From an uncultured Rikenellaceae bacterium (lineage in GTDB: Bacteria > Bacteroidota > Bacteroidia > Bacteroidales > Rikenellaceae), in NCBI GenBank assembly GCA_949287525.1, contig CASEGL010000001.1, positions 1 to 64,000 of the forward strand: 64,000 nt of DNA, written 5' to 3'. Positions within the stretch are counted from its first letter, which is position 1; each line of letters opens with the position of its first letter. Below are positions 51,788 to 60,283 of this stretch, one piece after another. Under the pieces are notes generated by a model. That model did not search any database and had not been told where the DNA came from. It worked only from the letters and a program-made list of their open reading frames with translations. Both the position numbers and the translations under genes were made by a program.

Positions 51788-52813
51788 ATGAACGATCGAC
51801 ATCTTCCTTTTTTCTGCGGTTTTCCCTTCCGCAGCCTGCTGGTCGCCGCTTTCCTGCTGCTGTGCGGGACAGGAACGGCACATGCACAGTTCACGATCCG
51901 AAAACCGGCTGAAACCATGCGCCAGCGTCCCGAAATACTGGAAAGCATGCCGCAGGGATCGTTGAAACACGACTACTTCGACCCGGCCGCCGAACGCGCC
52001 CGCAAACTCCGCATCCGCAAGGAGCGCAACACGGTCGAGTTCGACTTCTCGCTGGAAGGATCCACCCAGCAGTTCATCAACTGGCAGAGCAGCGGCGACA
52101 ACACGATCTACGGACTGGCCAACCTCTTTTTCCGCCATCAGTACAAACGCGACAAGCTCTCCTCCGACACCCGTGTGGAGGCTACCTACGGCATGAACTA
52201 CACGGACGGCATCCTGTTCAAGAACAAGGACGAGTTCAAGATCAGCTGGCAGCTGGGATGGAACATGAAAGGCAGCTGGTCCTATTCGGCCTCGGTCAAT
52301 ATCCGCAGCCAGTTCTCGATCGGTTACGAATCGCAGGACGACCACACGCTGGTATCCGATTTTCTGGCGCCCGGCTACTTCGATGTCGGTGGCGGTTTTA
52401 CCTATGCCCCCTCCGCTTTCCCCATCAAGATCACCCTGGCGCCGGTCAGCTGCAACATCGTCACGGTACTCAACGAAACGCTCGCCGCCCAGGGGAAATA
52501 CGGCGTCAAAGCCGGCCAGAAGGTCAAGGGGCTACCCGGCTATTCGGCCGACATTTTTTTCGACAAGGCGTTCGGCAAGAGCGGCTGGTTCCGGTACCGG
52601 ACAAGCCTCTACACGTTCGTCCCCTACATCGCCCCCAAAGATGTCACGGTGCGCTGGGAAAACACGATCGAATTCCGCATCTCGAAATACTTTTCGACCA
52701 AACTCTACGGCCAGCTCTACTACCGTCCGGAAGATTTCCGGCCGAATCCGCCCGAGCTGCAATACCAATACGCCCTCATGATCGGACTGAAATATACGTT
52801 CCGCAACAAATAA
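51788..52813 (+). CDS. DUF3078 outer-membrane-like protein
   Basis: A 341-residue protein with a signal peptide (about 1-33, ending AHAQ) and an aromatic-rich beta pattern (RVEATYGMNYTDGILFKNKDEF, SASVNIRSQFSIGY, SLYTFVPYIAPKDVTVRWEN, LKYTFRNK C-terminus), matching DUF3078. The terminal Phe-containing strand suggests an outer membrane barrel. Function is unknown. It is followed after 16 nt by the S41 protease. Confidence 0.85.
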   Translation: MNDRHLPFFCGFPFRSLLVAAFLLLCGTGTAHAQFTIRKPAETMRQRPEILESMPQGSLKHDYFDPAAERARKLRIRKERNTVEFDFSLEGSTQQFINWQSSGDNTIYGLANLFFRHQYKRDKLSSDTRVEATYGMNYTDGILFKNKDEFKISWQLGWNMKGSWSYSASVNIRSQFSIGYESQDDHTLVSDFLAPGYFDVGGGFTYAPSAFPIKITLAPVSCNIVTVLNETLAAQGKYGVKAGQKVKGLPGYSADIFFDKAFGKSGWFRYRTSLYTFVPYIAPKDVTVRWENTIEFRISKYFSTKLYGQLYYRPEDFRPNPPELQYQYALMIGLKYTFRNK

Positions 52814-52829
52814 CCGTTCCTTTCATATC

Positions 52830-54461
52830 ATGGACCAACAATCTAAACACAGCATATCCTCTTCGGTTTTGATTACGATCGCGCTGCTGGTCGGCATCGT
52901 GGTCGGACTCATCATCTCCTACAACTACAGCCAGGCACGCCTGTTCCGGCTGACCGAGAACTTCCAGATGCGGAACAACAAGATCGACATGGCACTGGCG
53001 CTCATCGACCGGTACTATGTCGATTCGGTGGAAACGGACTCGCTGGTCGAGCAACTGCTGCCCGACCTGATGTGGTATCTCGACCCCCACTCGATCTACA
53101 TCCCCGCTTCGGAGCTGACCGCCCTCAACGAACCGCTGGACGGCGAGTTCGACGGCATCGGCGTGACATTCAACATGGCCACCGACACGATTGTGGTGCT
53201 GAACGTCATACCCCAAGGGCCCAGCCAGAAAGCGGGCATCCAGAACGGCGACCGGATTATCCGGATCAACGACTCGCTCGTGGCCGGACAGCAGCTCCCG
53301 ATCGACGAGGTCATGAAGATGCTGCGGGGCAAACGCGGCACAAAGGTGACGCTGTCGATCCAGCGGCAGCACGCCTCCGAGTTGCTTCCGATCACCGTCA
53401 CGCGCGACAAGATCCCGATGAAGAGCGTGAACGCGGCCTGCATGCTGACGCCCGACGTGGGCTTCCTGCGGATCACCTCCTTCTCGCAGCACACCTACGA
53501 CGAGATGACGGCCGCACTGGCCGAATTGAAAAAACGGGGCATGACCAAACTGATCCTCGACCTGCGCGGCAATTCGGGCGGCTACCTCGGCCAGTCAATC
53601 CTCATGGCCAACGAATTCCTGCCGGCCGAGCGGCTGATCGTCTATACGGAAGACCGTGACGGCAACCGCATGGAGGAGTACAGCGACGGAAGGGGACGCT
53701 ACCGGGATGTGGAGCTGGCCGTGCTGATCGACGAGCAGAGCGCCTCCTCGAGCGAAATCTTCGCCGGCGCCCTGCAGGACAACGACCGCGCCACAATCGT
53801 CGGCCGCCGCTCGTTCGGCAAGGGACTGGTCCAGCAGCAGATCCCCTTCCCCGACGGCTCGGCCATCCGGCTGACCACGGCACGCTACTACACTCCCACC
53901 GGACGCTCCATCCAGAAACCCTATACGGGTGCCGACGAGGAATACGACTATGACCTCTACAACCGCTATCTGCACAACGAACTCTTCTCGGCCGACAGCA
54001 TCCGGTTCGACGACAGCCTGCGTTACGTCACCCCCGGCGGCCGCATCGTGTACGGCGGCGGAGGCATCATGCCCGACGAGTTCGTGCCGCTCGACACGAC
54101 GGCCGTGTCGGACTACTACCTCGACGTGGCCGGACAAAACCTCATCTACAGCTATGCAATGGACTATTCCGACCGGCACCGGAAGGCCATCAATGCCGTC
54201 CGCGACATCAAGGATCTGAACGCCCTGCTCGACCGCGGCGACCTGCTGGCCGACTTCGTCGCATTCGCCGACCGCCACGGCGTGGCGCCCATACCGGACC
54301 AGATCCGTCAGTCCGAAACCCTGCTGCGCGCCATCCTGCGCGGACTCATCGGCCGGAACACCCCGCTGGAGGAGTCCGGCTTCTACGCCAACTACTACGT
54401 CGCCGATCCGACGATCCTGCGGGCGCTCGCCGTATTCGGCGAACAGGCGGCGGCCGACTGA
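52830..54461 (+). CDS. S41 family C-terminal processing peptidase
   Basis: A 543-residue periplasmic protease anchored by one N-terminal helix (about 11-30). A PDZ domain (about 95-170, FDGIGVTFNMATDTIVVLNV) precedes the catalytic domain. The Ser nucleophile lies in DEQSASSSEIFAGAL and the Lys in RRSFGKGLVQ. It would process exported proteins from their C-termini. A C-terminal extension of about 130 residues follows the core. It lies between DUF3078 and the ABC importer, in the same direction. Confidence 0.94.
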   Translation: MDQQSKHSISSSVLITIALLVGIVVGLIISYNYSQARLFRLTENFQMRNNKIDMALALIDRYYVDSVETDSLVEQLLPDLMWYLDPHSIYIPASELTALNEPLDGEFDGIGVTFNMATDTIVVLNVIPQGPSQKAGIQNGDRIIRINDSLVAGQQLPIDEVMKMLRGKRGTKVTLSIQRQHASELLPITVTRDKIPMKSVNAACMLTPDVGFLRITSFSQHTYDEMTAALAELKKRGMTKLILDLRGNSGGYLGQSILMANEFLPAERLIVYTEDRDGNRMEEYSDGRGRYRDVELAVLIDEQSASSSEIFAGALQDNDRATIVGRRSFGKGLVQQQIPFPDGSAIRLTTARYYTPTGRSIQKPYTGADEEYDYDLYNRYLHNELFSADSIRFDDSLRYVTPGGRIVYGGGGIMPDEFVPLDTTAVSDYYLDVAGQNLIYSYAMDYSDRHRKAINAVRDIKDLNALLDRGDLLADFVAFADRHGVAPIPDQIRQSETLLRAILRGLIGRNTPLEESGFYANYYVADPTILRALAVFGEQAAAD

Positions 54462-54531
54462 CCCCGTCCCGCCCGCCGCAGGGCGCCCTGACCATTTTCC
54501 AACCGACGCTCCCCCGAGTCAAACGAAACGA

Positions 54532-55710
54532 ATGCTGAACATGCACACGATCCGAACCCTCCTCTGCATCCTCACGGCAGGATGCGCCCTGCTGACGGGC
54601 TGCCGCCCGAAGGCCTCCGTCCGGCTGTCGGGCGAGGCCGTCTATACCCCCCAATCGGCAACGGGCTACACAATTCTGGCCACCGACGGCGCCTCGACCG
54701 TCATCGAGGTGCGCAACCCGTGGCAGCAGAACGGCGACGCGGCCACCCAGCTCTTCGTCTCGCGCAACGGCGAGTGTCCGCCCGAAGGCTTTGCCGGAGA
54801 GGTTGTCGAGGCGCCCGTCACCAGTGCCGTCTGCTTCTCGGCCACCCACGTGGCCTTCCTCGACGCACTGGGCCGCAGCGAGGTCATCCGGGGCGTATCG
54901 GGTGCCGAATACCTCTCCAGCGAACCGGTCCGCGAGGCCTGTGCCGCCGGACGGGTGCGCGACATCGGCTTCGACGCCAACATCAACTACGAACTGCTGG
55001 CCGCCCTGCAGCCCGACGTGGTCTTCATCTACGGCGTGGGCGGCGAGGCGAATACGGCCGTCACCGACAAGCTCCGCGAGCTGCACATTCCCTACCTCTA
55101 CGTGGGTGAATATGTCGAGCAGACCCCGCTGGGCAAGGCGGAGTGGATCGTCCCGTTCGGCGAGCTGACCGACCGCCGCGCGGAGAGCATCGCCCTTTTC
55201 GACGGCATCGCCGCGCGCTACGACACGCTGCGCGCCCGCGCCGCCCGGCTGCCGGAACGTCCGGTGGTCATGATCAACGCCCCCTTCCGCGACGTGTGGT
55301 TCGCGCCGGGCGACCGCAGCTACATGGTGCGCTACATCAAGGATGCGGGAGGCGACTACGCCTTCAAGGGGACGGACGACGCCGGCAGCCGTCCGATCAG
55401 CAACGAGGCGGCCTACCTGGCCGCACGCGAGGCGGACGTATGGCTCAACCCCAACATGGCCTACTCGATGGCCGACCTGAAGAGCCAGAATCCGAAATTC
55501 GCCGACATCCGCTGCGTACGGCAGGGGCGCGTCTACAACTGCACCCGCCGCAGAACGGCCGGCGGAGGCAGCGACTTCTGGGAGTCGGGCGCCCTGCGCG
55601 CCGACCGCGTACTGCTCGACCTGATCCTCTGCCTGCACCCCGAAGCCGCCGGAACCATGCAGATCGACGGCCTCGACCCCGACCTGTATTACTACGAACA
55701 ACTGCAATAA
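54532..55710 (+). CDS. Periplasmic substrate-binding lipoprotein of iron/cobalamin-type ABC importer
   Basis: A 392-residue lipoprotein (lipid Cys near 24, LLTGC) of the BtuF/FepB fold. VRDIGFDANINYELLAALQPDVVFIYG is the family binding region, followed by PYLYVGEYVEQTPLGKAEWI and DAGGDYAFKGT. The cargo may be heme, a siderophore or cobalamin; sequence alone does not choose. It is followed by the permease and the ATPase genes, making a complete importer. Confidence 0.9.
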   Translation: MLNMHTIRTLLCILTAGCALLTGCRPKASVRLSGEAVYTPQSATGYTILATDGASTVIEVRNPWQQNGDAATQLFVSRNGECPPEGFAGEVVEAPVTSAVCFSATHVAFLDALGRSEVIRGVSGAEYLSSEPVREACAAGRVRDIGFDANINYELLAALQPDVVFIYGVGGEANTAVTDKLRELHIPYLYVGEYVEQTPLGKAEWIVPFGELTDRRAESIALFDGIAARYDTLRARAARLPERPVVMINAPFRDVWFAPGDRSYMVRYIKDAGGDYAFKGTDDAGSRPISNEAAYLAAREADVWLNPNMAYSMADLKSQNPKFADIRCVRQGRVYNCTRRRTAGGGSDFWESGALRADRVLLDLILCLHPEAAGTMQIDGLDPDLYYYEQLQ

Positions 55711-55723
55711 GCCCTGCCCCTCC

Positions 55724-56746
55724 GTGCCGAAATCCCGCAACTCCATACTGCTCGCCGCCGCTTCCGCACTGACCGCCGCGCTGTTCCTGGCCGACCTTAC
55801 GGTCGGTTCAGCCGATCTGTCGCTGCGGGATGTCTGGAGAGGACTTTTCGGAGGTGCGGCGGACGACACGCTCCGTTACATCGTACTGAACTTCCGCCTG
55901 CCGAAAGCGGTCACGGCGCTCTTTGCCGGCGCCGCCCTCTCGGCCGTCGGCTTGCAGATGCAGACCCTCTTCCGCAACCCGCTCGCCGGCCCCTACGTGC
56001 TGGGAGTCAGCTCGGGAGCCAGCCTCGGCGTCGCCCTCTTCACGCTGGGCATGCCCCTGCTGGGCATCGCCCCCTCGACCGTATGGTGGGGCAGCCTCGG
56101 CATCGTCGGCTCGGCCTGGATCGGGGCCGCCGTCATCCTGCTGGTCATCATGGCCGTCACGGCCCGGCTGAAAGACATCATGACCGTGCTGATTATCGGC
56201 ATGATGTTCGGCAGCGCCGCCACGGCCGTCGTCGAGATCCTGCAATACATGAGTCCCGAGGGAGCCGTCAAATCCTACGTCGTATGGACCATGGGCAGCC
56301 TCGGCGGCGTGATGCTCTCGGAACTGTGGCTGCTGGTTCCCATCCTGTCGGCCGGACTGATTATCTCCGTCGCCCTCATCAAGCCGCTCAACATGCTGCT
56401 GCTGGGCGAAAACTACGCCCGCACGATGGGACTGAACGTCCGCGCCACACGCCTGTGGATCTTTCTGGCCACCATCCTGCTGGCCGGTACGACAACCGCC
56501 TACTGCGGCCCCATCAGCTTCCTGGGACTGGCCGTACCCCACATCGTGCGCATGCTCTTCCGCGAAGCCGACCACCGCACGCTGATGCCCGCCTCGATGA
56601 TTTGCGGCGGCGGCATCATGCTGCTGTGCGACATGGCCACCCAGCTGCCGCCCAACGACCTGACCCTGCCGGTCAATACGGTGATGGCGCTGATCGGCAT
56701 TCCGGTCGTCATCATCGTCCTGCTGCGTACCCGCAAATCCGCTTGA
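55724..56746 (+). CDS. FecCD-family ABC permease
   Basis: A 340-residue permease with ten predicted helices. It has the FecCD signature LPKAVTALFAGAALSAVGLQMQ split across two helices, RNPLAGPYVLGVSSGA, and the C-terminal GPISFLGLAVPHIVRML that contacts the ATPase. The start is GTG at 55724, 13 nt after the binding-protein gene. It forms the membrane part of the importer. Confidence 0.94.
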   Translation: MPKSRNSILLAAASALTAALFLADLTVGSADLSLRDVWRGLFGGAADDTLRYIVLNFRLPKAVTALFAGAALSAVGLQMQTLFRNPLAGPYVLGVSSGASLGVALFTLGMPLLGIAPSTVWWGSLGIVGSAWIGAAVILLVIMAVTARLKDIMTVLIIGMMFGSAATAVVEILQYMSPEGAVKSYVVWTMGSLGGVMLSELWLLVPILSAGLIISVALIKPLNMLLLGENYARTMGLNVRATRLWIFLATILLAGTTTAYCGPISFLGLAVPHIVRMLFREADHRTLMPASMICGGGIMLLCDMATQLPPNDLTLPVNTVMALIGIPVVIIVLLRTRKSA

Positions 56747-56751
56747 GCGCC

Positions 56752-57537
56752 ATGACCCACGAACGCATCAACACCATCCAGCTCCACGACGTCACGCTCG
56801 GCTACGGACGCCGCATCCTCTTCGCCCACGCCGACATCGGCTTCGGCTGGGGCGAGTTCACCGCGCTGATCGGACGCAACGGCACGGGCAAAAGCACCCT
56901 GCTGCGCACCGTCGCCGGACTGGCTCATCCGATGGAAGGGTACATCACCGTAAACGGACGCCGCATCGACCGCCTCTCCCGCCGCGAAGTGGCCTCGCTG
57001 ATCGCCTTCGTATCGACCGACGAAGTGCGCATCGAGAACCTGAAGGTGGGCGACGTGGTGGCGCTCGGCCGCGCCCCCTACACCAACTGGGTGGGTACGC
57101 TCACCGAGGCCGACCGGAGCAAGGTCAGCCACGCCCTGCGGCTGGTGGGCATGGAGGATTTCACCGACAAGGGGGTCGATACGCTCAGCGACGGCGAACG
57201 CCAGCGGGTGATGATCGCCCGCGCCCTGGCTCAGGACACCCCCATCATCCTGCTCGACGAGCCGACCGCCTTCCTCGACCTGCCCAACAAGTACGAGATC
57301 GGCCTGCTGCTGCGCGAACTGGCTCACAAGGAGGGCAAGAGCATCCTCTTCTCGACCCACGACCTGAACGTGGCGCTGGAGCTGTGCGACACGATCGCCA
57401 TGATCGACGAGGGGCGCTTTCTCTACGGCACGACCGACATGCTGATCGCCAACGGCGATCTGGAGCGGCTCTTCCGCGGCTCGTCCCTCGCCTTCGACCC
57501 CGCCACGCGCACCGTGCGCCTGCGCGAGGAGGCCTGA
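56752..57537 (+). CDS. ABC transporter ATP-binding protein (FecE/BtuD type)
   Basis: A 261-residue ATPase. Walker A is GRNGTGKST, the signature is LSDGERQRVMIARAL (in place of LSGGQ), Walker B is IILLDEPTAFLD, and the switch His is in STHDLN. The Q-loop position, usually PQ, reads FVSTDEV, so the Gln is replaced. The ATG at 56752 lies 5 nt after the permease stop; the frame stays open far upstream across the permease but that part is a shadow. It powers the importer encoded by the two preceding genes. Confidence 0.94.
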   Translation: MTHERINTIQLHDVTLGYGRRILFAHADIGFGWGEFTALIGRNGTGKSTLLRTVAGLAHPMEGYITVNGRRIDRLSRREVASLIAFVSTDEVRIENLKVGDVVALGRAPYTNWVGTLTEADRSKVSHALRLVGMEDFTDKGVDTLSDGERQRVMIARALAQDTPIILLDEPTAFLDLPNKYEIGLLLRELAHKEGKSILFSTHDLNVALELCDTIAMIDEGRFLYGTTDMLIANGDLERLFRGSSLAFDPATRTVRLREEA

Positions 57538-57582
57538 CGGAGGAGGCGCCGCGCCCCCTTATGCAATTTGCCGAGAAATCAT

Positions 57583-57590
57583 TACCTTTG
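57583..57590 (+). promoter_or_regulatory. -7 box TACCTTTG for ffh
   Basis: TAnnTTTG match 44 nt before the ffh ATG. Confidence 0.65.
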
Positions 57591-57634
57591 CACGGCGTAA
57601 CGTAACGCCACAACCACACAACCACAACACGGAT

Positions 57635-58960
57635 ATGTTCGAGAACTTAACCGACAGACTGGAGAGGTCTTTCAAGATACTCAAGGGCGAAGGCCGCATC
57701 ACGGAGATCAACGTCGCCGAAACGCTCAAGGAGATCCGCCGCGCGCTGATCGACGCCGACGTAAACTACAAGGTAGCCAAGACCTTCACCGACGAGGTGA
57801 AGCAGAAGGCGCTGGGCGCCAACGTGCTGACGGCCGTCAAGCCGGGCCAGATGATGACCAAGATCGTCCGCGACGAACTGGCGCTACTCATGGGCGGCAC
57901 GGCAACGGACATCAACCTCGACGGCCGTCCGGCCGTGATCCTCATCGCCGGTCTCCAGGGTTCGGGTAAGACGACCTTCTCGGGCAAGCTGGCCAACCTG
58001 CTCAAGAGCAAGCGCGGACGCAGCGTGCTGCTCGTTGCCGGCGACGTCTACCGTCCCGCGGCCATCGAACAGCTGAAGGTGCTGGGCAGCCAGATCGGCG
58101 TGGAGGTCTACACCGAGGAGGGCAACAAGAATCCGGTGGAGATCGCCGAGAACGCCATCAAATACGCCCGCAGCAAGAACATCAACACGGTGATCGTCGA
58201 TACGGCCGGCCGTCTGGCCGTGGACGAGGCGATGATGGAGGAGATCGCGGCCGTCAAGAAGGCGATCAAGCCGACCGAAACGCTCTTCGTGGTGGACGCC
58301 ATGACCGGCCAGGATGCCGTGAACACGGCGCGCGAGTTCAACGACCGCATCGACTACGACGGCGTGGTACTCACCAAGCTCGACGGCGACACCCGCGGCG
58401 GTGCGGCCATCTCGATCCGCTCGGTGGTAAACAAGCCGCTGAAGTTCATCTCCTCGGGCGAGAAGATGGATGCCCTGCAGGTGTTCCACCCCGAACGCAT
58501 GGCCGACCGTATCCTCGGCATGGGCGACGTGGTTTCGCTCGTCGAGCGCGCCCAGGAGCAGTACAACGAGGAGGATGCCCGCCGGCTGAAGAAGAAGATC
58601 GTCAAGGACCAGTTCAACTTCAACGACTTCCTCGACCAGATCGAGCAGATCAAGAAGATGGGCAACATGAAGGACCTGATGGGCATGATCCCCGGTCTGG
58701 GCAAGGCCGTGAAAGATATCGACATTTCGGACGACATGTTCAAGCAGACCGAGGCGATCATCCACTCGATGACCCCCGCCGAGCGCGAGAATCCGGAGAT
58801 CATCAACCCCAGCCGCAAGGAGCGCATCGCCAAGGGCAGCGGCACGACGCTGGTCGAGGTGAACAAACTGCTCAAGCAGTTCGACCAGACGCGCAAGATG
58901 ATGAAGACCGTCGCCACGATGAAGCCCATGATGGGCATGGGTCGCGGCCGTCGCCGGTAA
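57635..58960 (+). CDS. ffh: Signal recognition particle protein Ffh
   Basis: A 441-residue SRP GTPase that targets nascent membrane proteins. N and G domains: GLQGSGKTTFSGKLAN (G1), DTAGRLAVDE (G3), TKLDGDTRGGAA (G4), then a methionine-rich M domain from about residue 320 (MGNMKDLMGMIPGLGKAV, SMTPAERENPEIINPSRKERIA), ending MMGMGRGRRR. The SRP RNA gene is not in this window. Confidence 0.98.
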   Translation: MFENLTDRLERSFKILKGEGRITEINVAETLKEIRRALIDADVNYKVAKTFTDEVKQKALGANVLTAVKPGQMMTKIVRDELALLMGGTATDINLDGRPAVILIAGLQGSGKTTFSGKLANLLKSKRGRSVLLVAGDVYRPAAIEQLKVLGSQIGVEVYTEEGNKNPVEIAENAIKYARSKNINTVIVDTAGRLAVDEAMMEEIAAVKKAIKPTETLFVVDAMTGQDAVNTAREFNDRIDYDGVVLTKLDGDTRGGAAISIRSVVNKPLKFISSGEKMDALQVFHPERMADRILGMGDVVSLVERAQEQYNEEDARRLKKKIVKDQFNFNDFLDQIEQIKKMGNMKDLMGMIPGLGKAVKDIDISDDMFKQTEAIIHSMTPAERENPEIINPSRKERIAKGSGTTLVEVNKLLKQFDQTRKMMKTVATMKPMMGMGRGRRR

Positions 58961-58992
58961 TTCCACCGCACACGACACCAAACAACATAACG

Positions 58993-59030
58993 GAGCCAGA
59001 CGACCGACGGTCGTCTGGCTCTCATTGTTT
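58993..59030 (+). terminator. ffh terminator
   Basis: Perfect 13-bp stem (58993-59005 with 59009-59021) followed by ATTGTTTT. Confidence 0.85.
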
Positions 59031-59080
59031 TAACGCCACACGCCATGCACTCCTCCGCCGACTGTCGGTCGCTCCGATAA

Positions 59081-59120
59081 GAAAGCGAGCTATCGTCTCT
59101 TAAGACGATAGCTCGCTTTC
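59081..59120 (-). terminator. dusB terminator
   Basis: Perfect 18-bp stem (59081-59098 with 59103-59120) downstream of dusB on the minus strand. Confidence 0.8.
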
Positions 59121-59144
59121 ACTTCCCGACCGCTGCCTCGGGGA

Positions 59145-60167
59145 TCACACTTCGTGCGAGAGGGGCGGCGGCACGGCACCCGAAAGGTCGCAGTCGCCCC
59201 ATCCGGCCGCCACTTCGTCGAGTGCGGCATTGATCTCGGCCACGTCCGTGAGCGTCACCAGCCGCAGGCGCATCGGCTTGAAGTTGGGCAACCCCTTGAA
59301 ATAGTTGGAGAGGTGGCGGCGCATCTCCAGCACGCCGACGCGGTCACCCTTCACCTCAACCGACTTGGCCAGGTGGCGCTTGGCGATCTCCACCCGCTCC
59401 AGCACGGTCGGCTGGGGCAGCAGTTCGCCCGTATCGAGGTAATGGCGCACCTCGCGGAAGATCCACGGACGGCCATACGTGGCACGGCCGATCATCACGC
59501 CGTCCACCCCGTAGTCGCGAAAGGCCCGCTCGGCCTTCTGCGGCGAGTCGATGTCGCCGTTGCCGATGATCGGGATGTGGATCAGCGGGTTGTCCTTCAC
59601 CCGCCCGATCAGCGTCCAGTCGGCATCGCCGGTGTACATCTGCGCCCGCGTGCGGCCGTGGATGGTCAGCGCGGCGATGCCCACGTCCTGCAGGCGCAGA
59701 GCGATCTCCTCGATGTTCTTGTGTTCGTCGTCCCACCCCAGGCGGGTCTTGACCGTCACGGGGATCTTCACGGCCTCGACGATGCGGCGCGTCATCTCCA
59801 CCATGAGGGGTACGTCGCGCATCATGCCGCTGCCAGCGCCCCGTCCGGCAATCTTGCGCACAGGACAGCCGAAGTTGATGTCGATCACGTCGGGGTGAGC
59901 CGCCTCGGCAATGCAGGCCGACTCGACCATCGGCTCGATCAGGTGGCCGTAGATCTGGATGCCCACCGGCCGCTCCTCGTCGGAAATGTTGAGCTTGGCG
60001 ACCGACTTGGCGCCGTCGCGGATCAGCCCGTCGGAGGAGATGAACTCCGTATAGACCATGTCGGCGCCGAAGCCCTTGCACATGTAGCGGAACGAAGGAT
60101 CGGTCACATCCTCCATCGGGGCGAGGAACAGCGGCTTGTCGCCGAGGTCGATATTGGCAATTTTCAT
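59145..60167 (-). CDS. dusB: tRNA-dihydrouridine synthase (DusB type)
   Basis: A 340-residue FMN enzyme that reduces uridines in tRNA to dihydrouridine. Motifs: LFLAPMEDVTDPSFR, then DINFGCPVRKIAGRGAGSGM with the catalytic Cys, VTVKTRLGWD, and IPIIGNGDIDSPQKA followed by GVMIGRATYGRPW. A C-terminal helical domain ends in LSHEV. The start MKIANIDLGDKP is preferred over MTTMKIA (60176). A TATCTTTG box is at 60194. Confidence 0.95.
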   Translation of the reverse strand: MKIANIDLGDKPLFLAPMEDVTDPSFRYMCKGFGADMVYTEFISSDGLIRDGAKSVAKLNISDEERPVGIQIYGHLIEPMVESACIAEAAHPDVIDINFGCPVRKIAGRGAGSGMMRDVPLMVEMTRRIVEAVKIPVTVKTRLGWDDEHKNIEEIALRLQDVGIAALTIHGRTRAQMYTGDADWTLIGRVKDNPLIHIPIIGNGDIDSPQKAERAFRDYGVDGVMIGRATYGRPWIFREVRHYLDTGELLPQPTVLERVEIAKRHLAKSVEVKGDRVGVLEMRRHLSNYFKGLPNFKPMRLRLVTLTDVAEINAALDEVAAGWGDCDLSGAVPPPLSHEV

Positions 60168-60193
60168 GGTTGTCACACTGCGATTCTACGGCG

Positions 60194-60201
60194 CAAAGAT
60201 A
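60194..60201 (-). promoter_or_regulatory. -7 box TATCTTTG for dusB
   Basis: TAnnTTTG match 26 nt before dusB; divergent from argS. Confidence 0.65.
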
Positions 60202-60231
60202 GCCCATCGGAACCGAAAACGGAAAAATCGC

Positions 60232-60239
60232 TATATTTG
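60232..60239 (+). promoter_or_regulatory. -7 box TATATTTG for argS
   Basis: TAnnTTTG match 44 nt before argS. Confidence 0.65.
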
Positions 60240-60283
60240 TAAGTTGAACGGAATTTGCATCGAAACGAAAAATATTCAAGATC

